A stretch of 64,000 nucleotides of DNA from Xanthomonas campestris pv. phormiicola. GTDB taxonomy: Bacteria > Pseudomonadota > Gammaproteobacteria > Xanthomonadales > Xanthomonadaceae. The notes beneath the pieces were generated by a model that saw only the letters and a program-made list of their open reading frames with translations, did not search any database and had not been told where the DNA came from. Location of the stretch: the NCBI GenBank assembly GCA_025666215.1, contig CP102593.1, forward strand, positions 2,803,001-2,867,000. Reading direction: 5' to 3'. Positions 44,294 to 52,727 of this stretch are shown in pieces (position 1 is the first letter of the stretch; each line of letters starts with the position of its first letter). A program made the translations under genes and the position numbers.

Positions 44294-45955
44294 ATGAAGA
44301 TCAAACGCTTCGTAGCCCCCGACATGCGCACCGCGTTCCGCATGGTCCGCGACGAGCACGGTCCGGATGCGGTGATCCTGTCCAACCGGCGCACCGACGA
44401 GGGCATCGAGATCGTCGCCGCCAGCAACTACGATGAAGCCCTGGTGCAGCAGGCGCTGGACGCGGCGCGTCCGGAAGAGGCGGCACCGCGGCTGCAGGTG
44501 TCGGCCGCCAATCCGGCGCCGCGTGCGGCCAAGGCCGCCGCCAATCCGGCGATGGCGATGATGGCCGCGATCAGCGAACGCCGCGCCCCGGCCGCCGCCA
44601 TGGCCGCCGCCGGCAGCAGCGCGAGCGTGGCGCAGGCCGCGCCGGCGCGGCCGCTGACCCAGCCCGCCGCGATCGCCGCTTCGGCGATGCCCGCCGGCAC
44701 CGCGCCGGCGCCGAGCCGCCCAGCCGCCGCGCCGCGGGCCCCTGCCCCGGCCCAGCCAGCCGCCCCCTTCGCCGAATTCCGCATTCCCGAGGACGTGTTC
44801 CGCAACGCACCGATCAGCGTGCCGATGCCCAGCCCGTTCGCCGCCCCGGCCGCCGCTGCCAGCGCCGCCGCGATCGCCGCCGACGTGCCGGCCTGGCTCG
44901 AGGACATCGCCGCCGTGTCGCTGACCCCGGCCGCTACGCCGGGCGCCGCGAACGTGGTGCCGCTGCCGGCCGCGGCGCCTGCGGCCAGCGCCGGGATCCC
45001 GGCGCCGCCGACGCTGGCGCCGGTGGCCAGCTTCCCCGGCGTGCAGAACGACGAACAATTGACTCAGCTGCGCGACGAACTGGCGCTGATGCGGCAGATG
45101 ATCGAGCGCGAGATGAACCGGCTCACCGACGAACGCCTGCGCGGCTCGCCGGTGCGCGCCCAGGCGCTGGAGCTGATGGACGACTACGGCTTCGACAGCG
45201 GCCTCACCCGCGACGTGGTGATGCAGATCCCCGCCGACCTGGAGCTGCACCGCGGCCGCGGGCTGATGCTGGGGCTGCTGTCCAAGCGCCTGCCGATCGC
45301 CCCGCTGGACCCGATCGAGGAAGGCGGCGTGATCGCCTTGATCGGCCCCACCGGCGCCGGCAAGACCACCACCATCGCCAAGCTGGCCTCGCGCTTCCTG
45401 CAGCGCCACGCCGCCCGCGACGTGGCCCTGGTCACCACCGACACCATCCGCGTCGGCGGCCGCGAACAGCTGCACAGCTACGGCCGCCAGCTCGGCATCG
45501 CCGTGCACGAGGCCGACAGCGACGCCGCCCTGCAGCAGCTGCTGGAGCGCCTGCGCGACTACAAGCTGGTGCTGATCGACACCGCCGGCATGGGCCAGCG
45601 CGACCGCGCCCTGGCCGCACAGCTGCACTGGCTGCGCGCCTCGCGAGTGGTCCGGTCCTTGCTAGTACTCCCTGCCAACGCGCATTTCTCCGACCTGGAC
45701 GAGGTGGTGCGCCGGTTCGCCGGCGCCGATCCGCAGGGGGTGATCTTGACCAAGCTGGATGAAACCGGGCGGTTTGGCAGTGCCCTGTCGGTGGTCGCGG
45801 ACCACCGGCTTCCCATCACCTGGGTGACCGATGGTCAGCGCGTGCCGGACGACCTGCACCGCGCCAACGCCGCCAGCCTGGTATTGCGCCTTGAAGATTT
45901 GCGGCGCGCTGCCGATAAGCCCTGTACTCCGGAGCAGAACCATGCCGTCGCGTGA
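44294..45955 (+). CDS. flhF: FlhF, SRP-family GTPase for polar flagellum placement
   Basis: A 553-residue GTPase that sets flagellar position and number in polar flagellates. The N-terminus MKIKRFVAPDMRTAFRMVRD is the conserved B-domain start; residues about 75-255 are an Ala/Pro-rich linker; the NG GTPase domain follows, with P-loop IGPTGAGKTTT (Lys357), DTAGMGQRD and TKLDETGRFG. GAAGG precedes the ATG. It overlaps fleN by 14 bases, and the FlhF-FleN pair is the standard number/position control module. Confidence 0.96.
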   Translation: MKIKRFVAPDMRTAFRMVRDEHGPDAVILSNRRTDEGIEIVAASNYDEALVQQALDAARPEEAAPRLQVSAANPAPRAAKAAANPAMAMMAAISERRAPAAAMAAAGSSASVAQAAPARPLTQPAAIAASAMPAGTAPAPSRPAAAPRAPAPAQPAAPFAEFRIPEDVFRNAPISVPMPSPFAAPAAAASAAAIAADVPAWLEDIAAVSLTPAATPGAANVVPLPAAAPAASAGIPAPPTLAPVASFPGVQNDEQLTQLRDELALMRQMIEREMNRLTDERLRGSPVRAQALELMDDYGFDSGLTRDVVMQIPADLELHRGRGLMLGLLSKRLPIAPLDPIEEGGVIALIGPTGAGKTTTIAKLASRFLQRHAARDVALVTTDTIRVGGREQLHSYGRQLGIAVHEADSDAALQQLLERLRDYKLVLIDTAGMGQRDRALAAQLHWLRASRVVRSLLVLPANAHFSDLDEVVRRFAGADPQGVILTKLDETGRFGSALSVVADHRLPITWVTDGQRVPDDLHRANAASLVLRLEDLRRAADKPCTPEQNHAVA

Positions 45956-46826
45956 TTACGCCAATCTGACCAATGCCTTCCCCCTGTCGGCAACGCGCAG
46001 CGAACCGCTCGGCCCGGTGCGCACGATCGCCGTGACCGGCGGCAAGGGCGGCGTCGGCAAGACCAACATCTCGGTCAACCTGTCCATGGCGCTGGCCGAC
46101 ATGGGCAAGCGCACCCTGCTGCTGGACGCCGACCTCGGCCTGGCCAACGTCGACGTGCTGCTCGGGCTGACCCCCAAGTTCACCCTGGCCGACCTGGTCG
46201 CCGGGCGCTGCACCCTGGAAGAGGTGCTGATCGACATGCCCAACGGGCTGATGGTGGTGCCCGCCGCCTCCGGTCGCCGGCACATGGCCGAGTTGCCGCC
46301 GGCCCAGCACGTGGGCCTGGTCAACGTGTTCTCCGAGCTCAAGCGCGAGCTGGACGTGATGATCATCGACACCGCCGCCGGCATCACCGACAGCGTGCTG
46401 ACCTTCTGCCAGGCCGCGCAGGACGCGGTGGTGGTGGTCTGCGACGAGCCGGCCTCGATCACCGACGCCTACGCGCTGATCAAGGTGCTGTCGCGCGAAC
46501 GCGGCGTGGACCGGGTGCAGATCGTCGCCAACATGGTCCGCGACCTCAACGAAGGCCGCCTGCTGTACGACAAGCTGAGCCGGGTGTGCGAGAAGTTCCT
46601 CGGCGACGTGTCGCTGAACTACCTGGGCTGCGTGCCGCAGGACGACTGGCTGCGCCTGGCGGTGCAGCGCCAGCAGCCGGTGGTCAAGGCCTACCCGTCC
46701 AGCCCGTCGGCGCAGGCGATCGCCGAGATCGCCCGCCGCACCTCGCGCTGGCAGGCGCCGACCGTGCCGCGCGGCAACGTCGAGTTCTTCGTCGAACGGA
46801 TCATCCAGCGGGGGGTCGCCGCATGA
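45942..46826 (+). CDS. fleN: FleN/FlhG, MinD-like ATPase limiting flagellar number
   Basis: A 294-residue ParA/MinD-family ATPase. The deviant Walker A motif is VTGGKGGVGKTNISVN with Lys40 for nucleotide; LLLDADLGLANVDVLLGL and the C-terminal amphipathic region near QAPTVPRGNVEFFVERI fit FleN. In pseudomonads FleN binds FleQ and lowers flagellar gene expression; FleQ is encoded 37 kb upstream in this window. The start at 45942 is the first that gives a FleN N-terminus; the end overlaps fliA by four bases. Confidence 0.95.
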   Translation: MPSRDYANLTNAFPLSATRSEPLGPVRTIAVTGGKGGVGKTNISVNLSMALADMGKRTLLLDADLGLANVDVLLGLTPKFTLADLVAGRCTLEEVLIDMPNGLMVVPAASGRRHMAELPPAQHVGLVNVFSELKRELDVMIIDTAAGITDSVLTFCQAAQDAVVVVCDEPASITDAYALIKVLSRERGVDRVQIVANMVRDLNEGRLLYDKLSRVCEKFLGDVSLNYLGCVPQDDWLRLAVQRQQPVVKAYPSSPSAQAIAEIARRTSRWQAPTVPRGNVEFFVERIIQRGVAA

Positions 46827-47572
46827 ACGCCGCCGCCCACTACCGCGCCGTGCAGCGCAACAGCGCCAACGACTACATCGCCCAGCATTCGGACCTGGTG
46901 CGGCGCATCGCCCACCACCTGGCGGCGCGGCTGCCGGCCAGCGTCGAGATCGACGACCTGATCCAGGCCGGCATGATCGGCCTGATCGAGGCCTCGCGCA
47001 GCTACGACGCCGACCAGGGCGCCTCGTTCGAGACCTACGCCTCGATCCGCATCCGCGGCTCGATGATCGACGAGATCCGCCGCGGCGACTGGGTACCGCG
47101 CTCGGTCCACCGCCGCGCCCGCGACGCCGCCTCGGCGGTGCGCAAGATCGAACAGAGCACCGGCCGCGCCGCCGCCGCCAACGAAGTGGCCGCGGCGATG
47201 GACATGCCGCTTCCCGAATACCTGCGATTGATGGAAGATGCCGCGCGCGGCCAGGTGCTGAGCCTGGAATCGCGGGTCGAGGACCACGGCGAACTGGACA
47301 CCATCGCCAAGGGCGGCCCCAATCCGCAGCAGATGCTGGAGCGCAGCGAGTTCGGGCGCGAACTGGGCAAGGCGATCGCGCAGCTGCCCGAACGCGAGCA
47401 GCTGGTGCTGTCGCTGTACTACGAACAGGAATTGAACTTGAAGGAAATCGGCGCGGTGCTCGGTGTCAGCGAGTCGCGCGTCTGCCAGATCCACGGCCAG
47501 GCCACGGTACGCTTGCGCGGACGCTTGAAAGCGTTCGAAGCGGCGGACGCCGGCCTGGAAGACGAAGAATAA
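46823..47572 (+). CDS. fliA: FliA, sigma-28 factor
   Basis: A 249-residue flagellar sigma factor that transcribes late genes once FlgM is exported. Region 2 contains SVEIDDLIQAGMIGLIEASR and the -10 recognition part FETYASIRIRGSMIDEIRRG; region 3 has VPRSVHRRARDAASAV; region 4 ends with LNLKEIGAVLGVSESRVCQI. ATG 46823 overlaps the fleN stop. Candidate FliA sites in this window precede fliC (two), motC, STAS-cheY-cheA2, the barrel/receptor pair and both cyclase genes. Confidence 0.96.
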   Translation: MNAAAHYRAVQRNSANDYIAQHSDLVRRIAHHLAARLPASVEIDDLIQAGMIGLIEASRSYDADQGASFETYASIRIRGSMIDEIRRGDWVPRSVHRRARDAASAVRKIEQSTGRAAAANEVAAAMDMPLPEYLRLMEDAARGQVLSLESRVEDHGELDTIAKGGPNPQQMLERSEFGRELGKAIAQLPEREQLVLSLYYEQELNLKEIGAVLGVSESRVCQIHGQATVRLRGRLKAFEAADAGLEDEE

Positions 47573-47590
47573 GACCCAAGGGAGTTAGCG

Positions 47591-47983
47591 GTGAACAAGA
47601 ACATGCGGATTTTGATCGTGGACGATTTCTCGACGATGCGGCGCATCGTCAAGAATCTGCTCGGCGATCTGGGCTTCACCAACACTGCAGAGGCCGAAGA
47701 CGGCAACAGTGCGCTGGCGGCACTGCGCTCGGCACCGTTCGAGTTCGTGGTCACCGACTGGAACATGCCCGGCATGACCGGCATCGACCTGCTGCGCAAC
47801 ATCCGCGCCGACGACAAGCTCAAGCACCTGCCGGTGCTGATGGTGACCGCCGAGGCCAAGCGCGAGCAGATCATCGAGGCGGCGCAGGCGGGCGTGAACG
47901 GCTACATCATCAAGCCGTTCACCGCGCAGACGCTGCAGGAGAAGCTGGGCAAGATCTTCGAGCGCATGGGAGCGACCGCCTGA
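47591..47983 (+). CDS. cheY: CheY, chemotaxis response regulator
   Basis: A 130-residue single receiver domain. Asp11/Asp12, phospho-acceptor Asp56 ([13 protein letters not shown]), Thr (MVTAEAK) and the conserved Lys (YIIKPFTA) are all present, and the N-terminus [20 protein letters not shown] is almost that of enteric CheY. It is the motor-binding CheY by its pairing with cheZ, whose ATG overlaps its last base. The start is GTG. Confidence 0.95.
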   Translation: MNKNMRILIVDDFSTMRRIVKNLLGDLGFTNTAEAEDGNSALAALRSAPFEFVVTDWNMPGMTGIDLLRNIRADDKLKHLPVLMVTAEAKREQIIEAAQAGVNGYIIKPFTAQTLQEKLGKIFERMGATA

Positions 47984-48591
47984 TGCAAGCCACCGCCGAA
48001 CGCAGCGCCCTGATCGAACGTCTGCAAGGTGCGCTGGACGCACTGGAAAAAGGCGACGAAGCAGGCTGGCGCAAGGAAATCGACACGCTCGCCGCCTGGC
48101 GCACGCGGCCGATGATGCAGGGCCTGAGCCGGCTCGCGCGCGACCTGGGCCAGGCGCTCGGCGAACTGCCGGTCATTCCCAGCGAAGCCGGCGAGCTGGA
48201 CGACGCCTGCTCGCGCCTGGACCACGTGGTGGAGATGACCGAGCAGGCCAGCCACCGCACCCTGGACCTGGCCGAGGAATGCCGCACGCTGGCCGACCAG
48301 CTGCGCGCTGGCGGGCTGACCGGCGAGCAGGGCGAGATCCTCGACAGGATCCGCCACAACCTCACCGAGATGGCCCTGGCGCAGAGCTTCCAGGACCTGA
48401 CCGGGCAGATCATCCGCCGCGTGGCGACCATCGTGCGCCGCGTGCACGAAGGCTTCGGCGCGCTGGGCCTGCCGCCGAAGGAAGACAAGAAGCCCGACGG
48501 CAGCCTGGCCGGCCCGGCGCTGGCCGGGCTGGACCGCCACGGCGTGTCGCAGAACGACGCCGACGACCTGCTGTCCGGACTGGGGCTGTAG
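47983..48591 (+). CDS. cheZ: CheZ, CheY-P phosphatase
   Basis: A 202-residue helical phosphatase. The catalytic region is LAQSFQDLTGQIIRRVATIV (near 130-149), with the Gln that attacks CheY-P, and the C-terminal CheY-tethering peptide DDLLSGLGL ends the protein. The final base(s) of its TAG stop lie inside the outer arm of the inverted-repeat element that follows. Confidence 0.94.
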   Translation: MQATAERSALIERLQGALDALEKGDEAGWRKEIDTLAAWRTRPMMQGLSRLARDLGQALGELPVIPSEAGELDDACSRLDHVVEMTEQASHRTLDLAEECRTLADQLRAGGLTGEQGEILDRIRHNLTEMALAQSFQDLTGQIIRRVATIVRRVHEGFGALGLPPKEDKKPDGSLAGPALAGLDRHGVSQNDADDLLSGLGL

Positions 48592-48873
48592 GACCTGCTC
48601 ACGCGATTGGAATAGGCCACGCCGCGCTTTGGTGCGTGCGGGGCAAGGAAGAATGATGGAATTTATGTCGATAAACGATCGAATGATGACGCAGCACTGC
48701 GCGCACCAAAGCGCGGCCCTGCGGGTTGCCGTGTCCGGCCCGCAGGCGGCTGCGCGCGGCTTGAACAGGCGGCCAGCCTCGGGCAAGCAATTGCTTGCCC
48801 ACTGCGCCGTGCGCAACCACCTGGAGGCCGGACACGACAACGTGGCCTACTCCAATCGCGTGAGCAGGTCCTA
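48589..48873. mobile_element. Nested inverted-repeat element between cheZ and cheA1
   Basis: A 285-base non-coding block bounded by 33-base inverted arms (48589-48621 and 48841-48873) that match at 32 positions. Inside are a 15-bp perfect inverted pair (48622-48636 with 48702-48716), an 11-bp pair (48730-48740 with 48826-48836) and a perfect 20-base palindrome GGGCAAGCAATTGCTTGCCC (48781-48800). It has no transposase gene and no clear target duplication. It resembles a MITE-like or large structured repeat; transcribed, it could fold into a compact multi-stem RNA. Confidence 0.75.
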
Positions 48874-48876
48874 GCC

Positions 48877-50649
48877 ATGAGCGCCGTTCCCGACGACATC
48901 GCTGCCGACTTCATCATCGAGGCCCAGGAAATCCTGGACCGGCTCGGCGAGCAGCTGGTGTCACTGGAACAGGCGCCCGAGGACAGCGCGCAGCTCAACG
49001 CGGTGTTCCGCGGCTTCCACACGCTCAAGGGCGGCGCCGGGTTCCTGGCGATCACGCCCATGGTCGAGCTGTGCCACGCCGCCGAGGACACCCTGGGCCA
49101 GGCCCGCGCCGGCCAGGCCACGCTGCAGGCGCGGCACTTCGACGCCGCGCAGCAGTCGCTGGACTACCTGCAGTCGATGCTCGACGCGTTCGGCAGCGGC
49201 AGCGAACCGCCGCGCGCGCCGCAGCAGCTGATCGCGCAGTTCGCCACCAGCGGCGAAGAAACCGCCGCGCCGTCGGGACCCGGGTCCCGGGTCCCGGGTC
49301 CCGGCAAAAGCGCGGCGCCTGCAGCGGCCGGTTCCGCCGATTCCGACCTGATCAGCGACGACGAGTTCGAGGCGCTGCTGGACAACTTGCATGGTGCCGC
49401 TCCCAGCGCCGGCGCTCAGCTTTCCCGAGTCCCGAGTCCCCAGTCCCGAGTCCCGGCGGCGCCAGCCGCGCCGAAGGCGGCCGCTGCGCCCGGCAAGGCC
49501 GCCGAACCCGAGCACACCGTGCGCGTGGACACCAAGCGCCTGGACGCGATCGTCAACCTGATCGGCGAACTGGTGCTGTCGCGCAACCGGCTCAAGACCC
49601 TGCGCGTGCGCCTGCGCGACGAAGAACTGGACCGCGCGGTCAGCAGCCTGGACATCGCCACCGCGCGCCTGCAGTCGGCGGTGATGCGCACCCGCATGCA
49701 GCCGGTGGGCAAGGTGTTCTCGCGCTTCCCGAAGGTGGCACGCGACGTCGCCCGCTCCCTGAACAAGGAAGTGGAGCTGGAACTGATCGGCGCCGACACC
49801 GAGCTGGACCGCAACCTGGTCGAGGCGCTGGCCGATCCGCTGGTGCACCTGGTGCGCAACGCCATCGACCACGGCATCGAGGCGCCGGCGCTGCGCGAGG
49901 CCACCGGCAAACCGCGCGGCGGCCACGTGCGCCTGTCGGCGCAGCAGGAAGGCGACTACGTCAGCATCGAGGTGCAGGACGACGGCGCCGGCATCGACCC
50001 GGAGCGGTTGCGCGCCAAGGCGCGCGAGAAGGGCCTGATCGATCCGGAAGCCGCCGCCCGCCTGACCACCGAGGAATGCCTGCACCTGGTGTTCCTGCCC
50101 GGCTTCTCGACCAAGTCCGAAGTCACCGACATCTCCGGCCGCGGCGTCGGCATGGACGTGGTGCAGTCGCGCATCCGCGAGCTCAGCGGGCAGATCCAGA
50201 TCCAGTCCGAACTGGGCCGCGGCAGCCGCTTCCTGATCCGCGTGCCGCTGACCCTGGCGATCCTGCCGACCCTGCTGGTGCAGGCCGGCGACACCGTCTA
50301 CGCGTTGCCGCTGGCGCGCGTGGTGGAAGTGCTGCACGCGCCGCGCCGCGCGCTGGGCTGGTTCGACGGCCGCGCCGTGCTCGACCGGCAATCGCACACC
50401 TTGCCGCTGGTGGACCTGCGCAAGTGGTTGAACATCGAAGCGCCGGAACTGCCGCTGCTGACCGTGGTGGTGCTGCAGGCCGGCGAATCGCGCATGGGCC
50501 TGGTCGTGGACCAGGTCCGCGGCCGCGAGGAAGTGGTGATCAAACCGCTGCCACGCGCACTGCGCGGCCTGCCCGGCTACGCCGGCGCGACCCTGATCGG
50601 CGATGGCCGGCTGGCGTTGATCCTGGATGTGGACGGGTTGAAGAACTGA
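48877..50649 (+). CDS. cheA: CheA, chemotaxis histidine kinase (first)
   Basis: A 590-residue kinase paired with cheY/cheZ. The HPt domain (1-105) carries phospho-His48 in FRGFHTLKGGAGFL; the dimerisation domain (about 208-270) starts TVRVDTKRLDAIVNLIGELV; the HATPase domain follows with VRNAIDHGIE (N box), DDGAGIDPE (G1) and SGRGVGMDVVQSRI (G2); the CheW-like domain fills 450-590. A CheY-binding P2 domain is not evident: residues 106-205 are a low-complexity linker that contains two tracts of dispersed-repeat DNA (49275-49304 and 49423-49455). It begins three bases after the inverted-repeat element, so its expression signals may lie in that element. Confidence 0.95.
   Translation: MSAVPDDIAADFIIEAQEILDRLGEQLVSLEQAPEDSAQLNAVFRGFHTLKGGAGFLAITPMVELCHAAEDTLGQARAGQATLQARHFDAAQQSLDYLQSMLDAFGSGSEPPRAPQQLIAQFATSGEETAAPSGPGSRVPGPGKSAAPAAAGSADSDLISDDEFEALLDNLHGAAPSAGAQLSRVPSPQSRVPAAPAAPKAAAAPGKAAEPEHTVRVDTKRLDAIVNLIGELVLSRNRLKTLRVRLRDEELDRAVSSLDIATARLQSAVMRTRMQPVGKVFSRFPKVARDVARSLNKEVELELIGADTELDRNLVEALADPLVHLVRNAIDHGIEAPALREATGKPRGGHVRLSAQQEGDYVSIEVQDDGAGIDPERLRAKAREKGLIDPEAAARLTTEECLHLVFLPGFSTKSEVTDISGRGVGMDVVQSRIRELSGQIQIQSELGRGSRFLIRVPLTLAILPTLLVQAGDTVYALPLARVVEVLHAPRRALGWFDGRAVLDRQSHTLPLVDLRKWLNIEAPELPLLTVVVLQAGESRMGLVVDQVRGREEVVIKPLPRALRGLPGYAGATLIGDGRLALILDVDGLKN
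49275..49304. repeat. GGGTCCC tandem tract inside cheA1
   Basis: Four consecutive near-perfect copies of a seven-base GGGTCCC/CCGGGAC unit within the linker codons of cheA1 (residues about 133-143, read as SGPGSRVPGPG). Confidence 0.8.
49423..49455. repeat. GAGTCCC tandem tract inside cheA1
   Basis: Copies of the GAGTCCC unit also found in the flhA-flhF gap, here read in frame as SRVPSPQSRVPA (residues about 183-193) at the end of the cheA1 linker. Confidence 0.8.
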
Positions 50650-50652
50650 GAA

Positions 50653-50942
50653 GTCGGGATTGGGGAGTCGGGATTGGGGAATCGCAAGAGCGGGACCCCG
50701 CAGGCCGACCACGCTATGCGCCGCTCGTCGCAGGAGCGGCTTCAGCCGCGACCCGGTGACAAGGGAACTGGTGATTAGGGATTCGCGCTGAGAGCCCACA
50801 GCGCCTGTTGCGCGCGGATAGCATGCTTGTGCCCGCAGTCGCCACCTCGCTGCTTCGCACCTGAAGCTCCCCCCGAAGTAGGCCGACCCAACGTCCGCCT
50901 TCGCACTTCTGCCAATCCCTAATCCCGAATCCCCAATCCCGG
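50653..50942. repeat. GGGATTG-type inverted repeats and REP-like core between cheA1 and motC
   Basis: The 337-base gap between cheA1 and motC contains no gene. Arms of GGGATTG/GGGAATC-like units (50653-50684) and their complement (50912-50942) frame it, a partial copy lies at 50771-50783, and a REP-like core GGAGCGGCTTCAGCCGCGAC lies at 50732-50751. The motC promoter follows directly. Confidence 0.8.
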
Positions 50943-50952
50943 CCCACCCCCA

Positions 50953-50979
50953 TCAAGTCCCAAGCCCACTGGCCGATAC
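50953..50979 (+). promoter_or_regulatory. Sigma-28 promoter of motC
   Basis: TCAAGTCC at 50953-50960, 11-base spacer, GCCGATAC at 50972-50979. The -10 ends only seven bases before the motC ATG, so the transcript would start within a base or two of the start codon. Confidence 0.72.
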
Positions 50980-50986
50980 CTCCTGC

Positions 50987-51727
50987 ATGGACAAACTCAG
51001 TCTCATTGGCTTGCTGTTGGCGATCGCCTCGCTGGTCGGCGGCAGCATCCTCAAGGGCGCCGGCGTTTCCGCGCTGTGGTCGCCGGCCGCGTTCGTGATC
51101 GTGATCGTCGGCACCGTCGCCGCGATCCTGGTGCATACGCCGCCGGCGGTGTTCAAGCGCGCGTTCCAGATCGCCAAGTGGATCCTGCATCCGCCGGCCA
51201 GCGATCGCCAGGCGCTGCTGCAGCAGATCGTGGAGTGGAGCAACATCGCCCGCCGCCAGGGCCTGCTCGGCCTGGAGAACCAGGCGCAGCAGCAGCACGA
51301 CCCGTTCCTGCGCAAGGGCCTGCAGATGCTGGTCGACGGGGTGGAGCCGGAATCGATCCGGCACATGCTGGAAATCGACCTGGACGGCCAGGAACACTGC
51401 GACCTGGCCGCGGCCAAGGTGTTCGAAGGCATGGGCATCTATGCGCCGACGCTGGGCATCATCGGCGCGGTGCTGGGGCTGATCGCGGTGATGAAGAACC
51501 TCGCCGACCCGAGCAAGCTCGGCCACGGCATCGCCGCCGCGTTCACCGCCACCATCTACGGCATCGCCTCGGCCAACCTGCTGTTCCTGCCGATGGCCAG
51601 CAAGCTCAAGAGCGTGATCAAGCACAGCAGCGGCGAGCGCGAAATGATCATCGAAGGACTCATCGCCATCGCCCAGGGCGAGAACCCGCGCAACATCGAA
51701 TCGAAGCTGGCCGGCTTCTTGCATTGA
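50987..51727 (+). CDS. motC: MotC, flagellar stator proton-channel protein (MotA family)
   Basis: A 246-residue stator subunit with four membrane helices: two near the N-terminus (LIGLLLAIASLVGG, PAAFVIVIVGTVAAILV), and two after the cytoplasmic loop (APTLGIIGAVLGLIAVM, GIAAAFTATIYGIASANLLF). The loop carries the charged residues that meet FliG, and the prolines around the last two helices are conserved. In pseudomonads and xanthomonads the copy beside cheA, with motD and a ParA gene, is MotC rather than MotA; this is the basis for the name. It lies 10 bases before motD. Confidence 0.9.
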   Translation: MDKLSLIGLLLAIASLVGGSILKGAGVSALWSPAAFVIVIVGTVAAILVHTPPAVFKRAFQIAKWILHPPASDRQALLQQIVEWSNIARRQGLLGLENQAQQQHDPFLRKGLQMLVDGVEPESIRHMLEIDLDGQEHCDLAAAKVFEGMGIYAPTLGIIGAVLGLIAVMKNLADPSKLGHGIAAAFTATIYGIASANLLFLPMASKLKSVIKHSSGEREMIIEGLIAIAQGENPRNIESKLAGFLH

Positions 51728-51737
51728 CCCCACGACC

Positions 51738-52727
51738 ATGGCCCGCAAGCGTCCCCACGAAGATCACGTCAACCACGAGGCATGGGCCATCCCCTATGCC
51801 GACCTGATGACGTTGCTGCTGGCCTTCTTCGTGGTGATGTACGCGCTGTCCACGGTCAACGAGGCCAAGTACCGGGTCATGGCCGATGCGATGAGCACCG
51901 CCTTCGGCGGCGCGCCGCGGACGATGGCGCCGGTGCAGGTCGGCGAGCACCTGATGCAGGGCCAGGGCGGCGCGCGCCCGACCCCGATCAAGTCCAGCCC
52001 GGCGCTGTCCCTGCCCGACCCGAACCGGCTGCCCTCGGCCTCGCCGCTGCGCTCGCCCAGCGCGCTGCGCGACGAGGAGCAGCTGCGCCGCGCGCAGCGC
52101 CAGCTCGACGGCATCGCCGACCGGCTCGGCGCCGCGCTGGCGCCGCTGATCCAGAAGAAGCTGATCACCGTGCGCCATGCCGGACTGTGGATCGAAGTGG
52201 AGATCAACAGCGACATCCTGTTCGGCTCCGGCTCCGCGTCGCTGGACCAGAGCGCCCGCGCCACCCTGGCGCAGCTGGCGCAGGTGCTGGTGCCGGTGCC
52301 CAACGGCGTGCGCGTGGAGGGCTATACCGACAACAGCCCGATCGCCACCGTGCAGTTCCCGTCCAACTGGGAACTGTCGGCGGCGCGCGCGGCCAGCGTG
52401 GTGCATCTGTTCGCCGACCAGGGCCTGCAACCGTCGCGGCTGTCGATGATCGGCTACGGCGAGTTCCGCCCGCGCGCCGACAACGCCAGCCAGGCCGGCC
52501 GCAACGCCAACCGCCGCGTGGTGCTGGTGATCCTGGCCGATGCCGGCGGTCCCGGGAACGGCAGCGGCACGGCGCCCGTCGCCACGGCCGGGACGCCGAC
52601 GCCGCAAGACCGATTGACCGATACCGCCGGCGCCGCGCCGGCGACCCCGCTACATTCCGCCGCGGCGGCTGCCGGCAATGCCGGCCTGCCCCGCGCGGTA
52701 CCTGCCGCCATTGAAGGAGTGAACTGA
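51738..52727 (+). CDS. motD: MotD, flagellar stator peptidoglycan anchor (MotB family)
   Basis: A 329-residue stator subunit. One transmembrane helix (PYADLMTLLLAFFVVMYALS) contains the proton-accepting Asp22; after a plug and linker (about 45-130) comes the OmpA-like peptidoglycan-binding domain (about 145-275) with DILFGSGSASLD, VRVEGYTDNSPI and RLSMIGYGEFRP. The last 50 residues are an Ala/Thr-rich tail. It overlaps the ParA-family gene by one base. Confidence 0.93.
   Translation: MARKRPHEDHVNHEAWAIPYADLMTLLLAFFVVMYALSTVNEAKYRVMADAMSTAFGGAPRTMAPVQVGEHLMQGQGGARPTPIKSSPALSLPDPNRLPSASPLRSPSALRDEEQLRRAQRQLDGIADRLGAALAPLIQKKLITVRHAGLWIEVEINSDILFGSGSASLDQSARATLAQLAQVLVPVPNGVRVEGYTDNSPIATVQFPSNWELSAARAASVVHLFADQGLQPSRLSMIGYGEFRPRADNASQAGRNANRRVVLVILADAGGPGNGSGTAPVATAGTPTPQDRLTDTAGAAPATPLHSAAAAAGNAGLPRAVPAAIEGVN

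Noticed and set aside
48592..48876. A short gene inside the cheZ-cheA1 spacer
   Set aside because: Open frames here are dictated by the palindromes; none has a ribosome site or plausible product.
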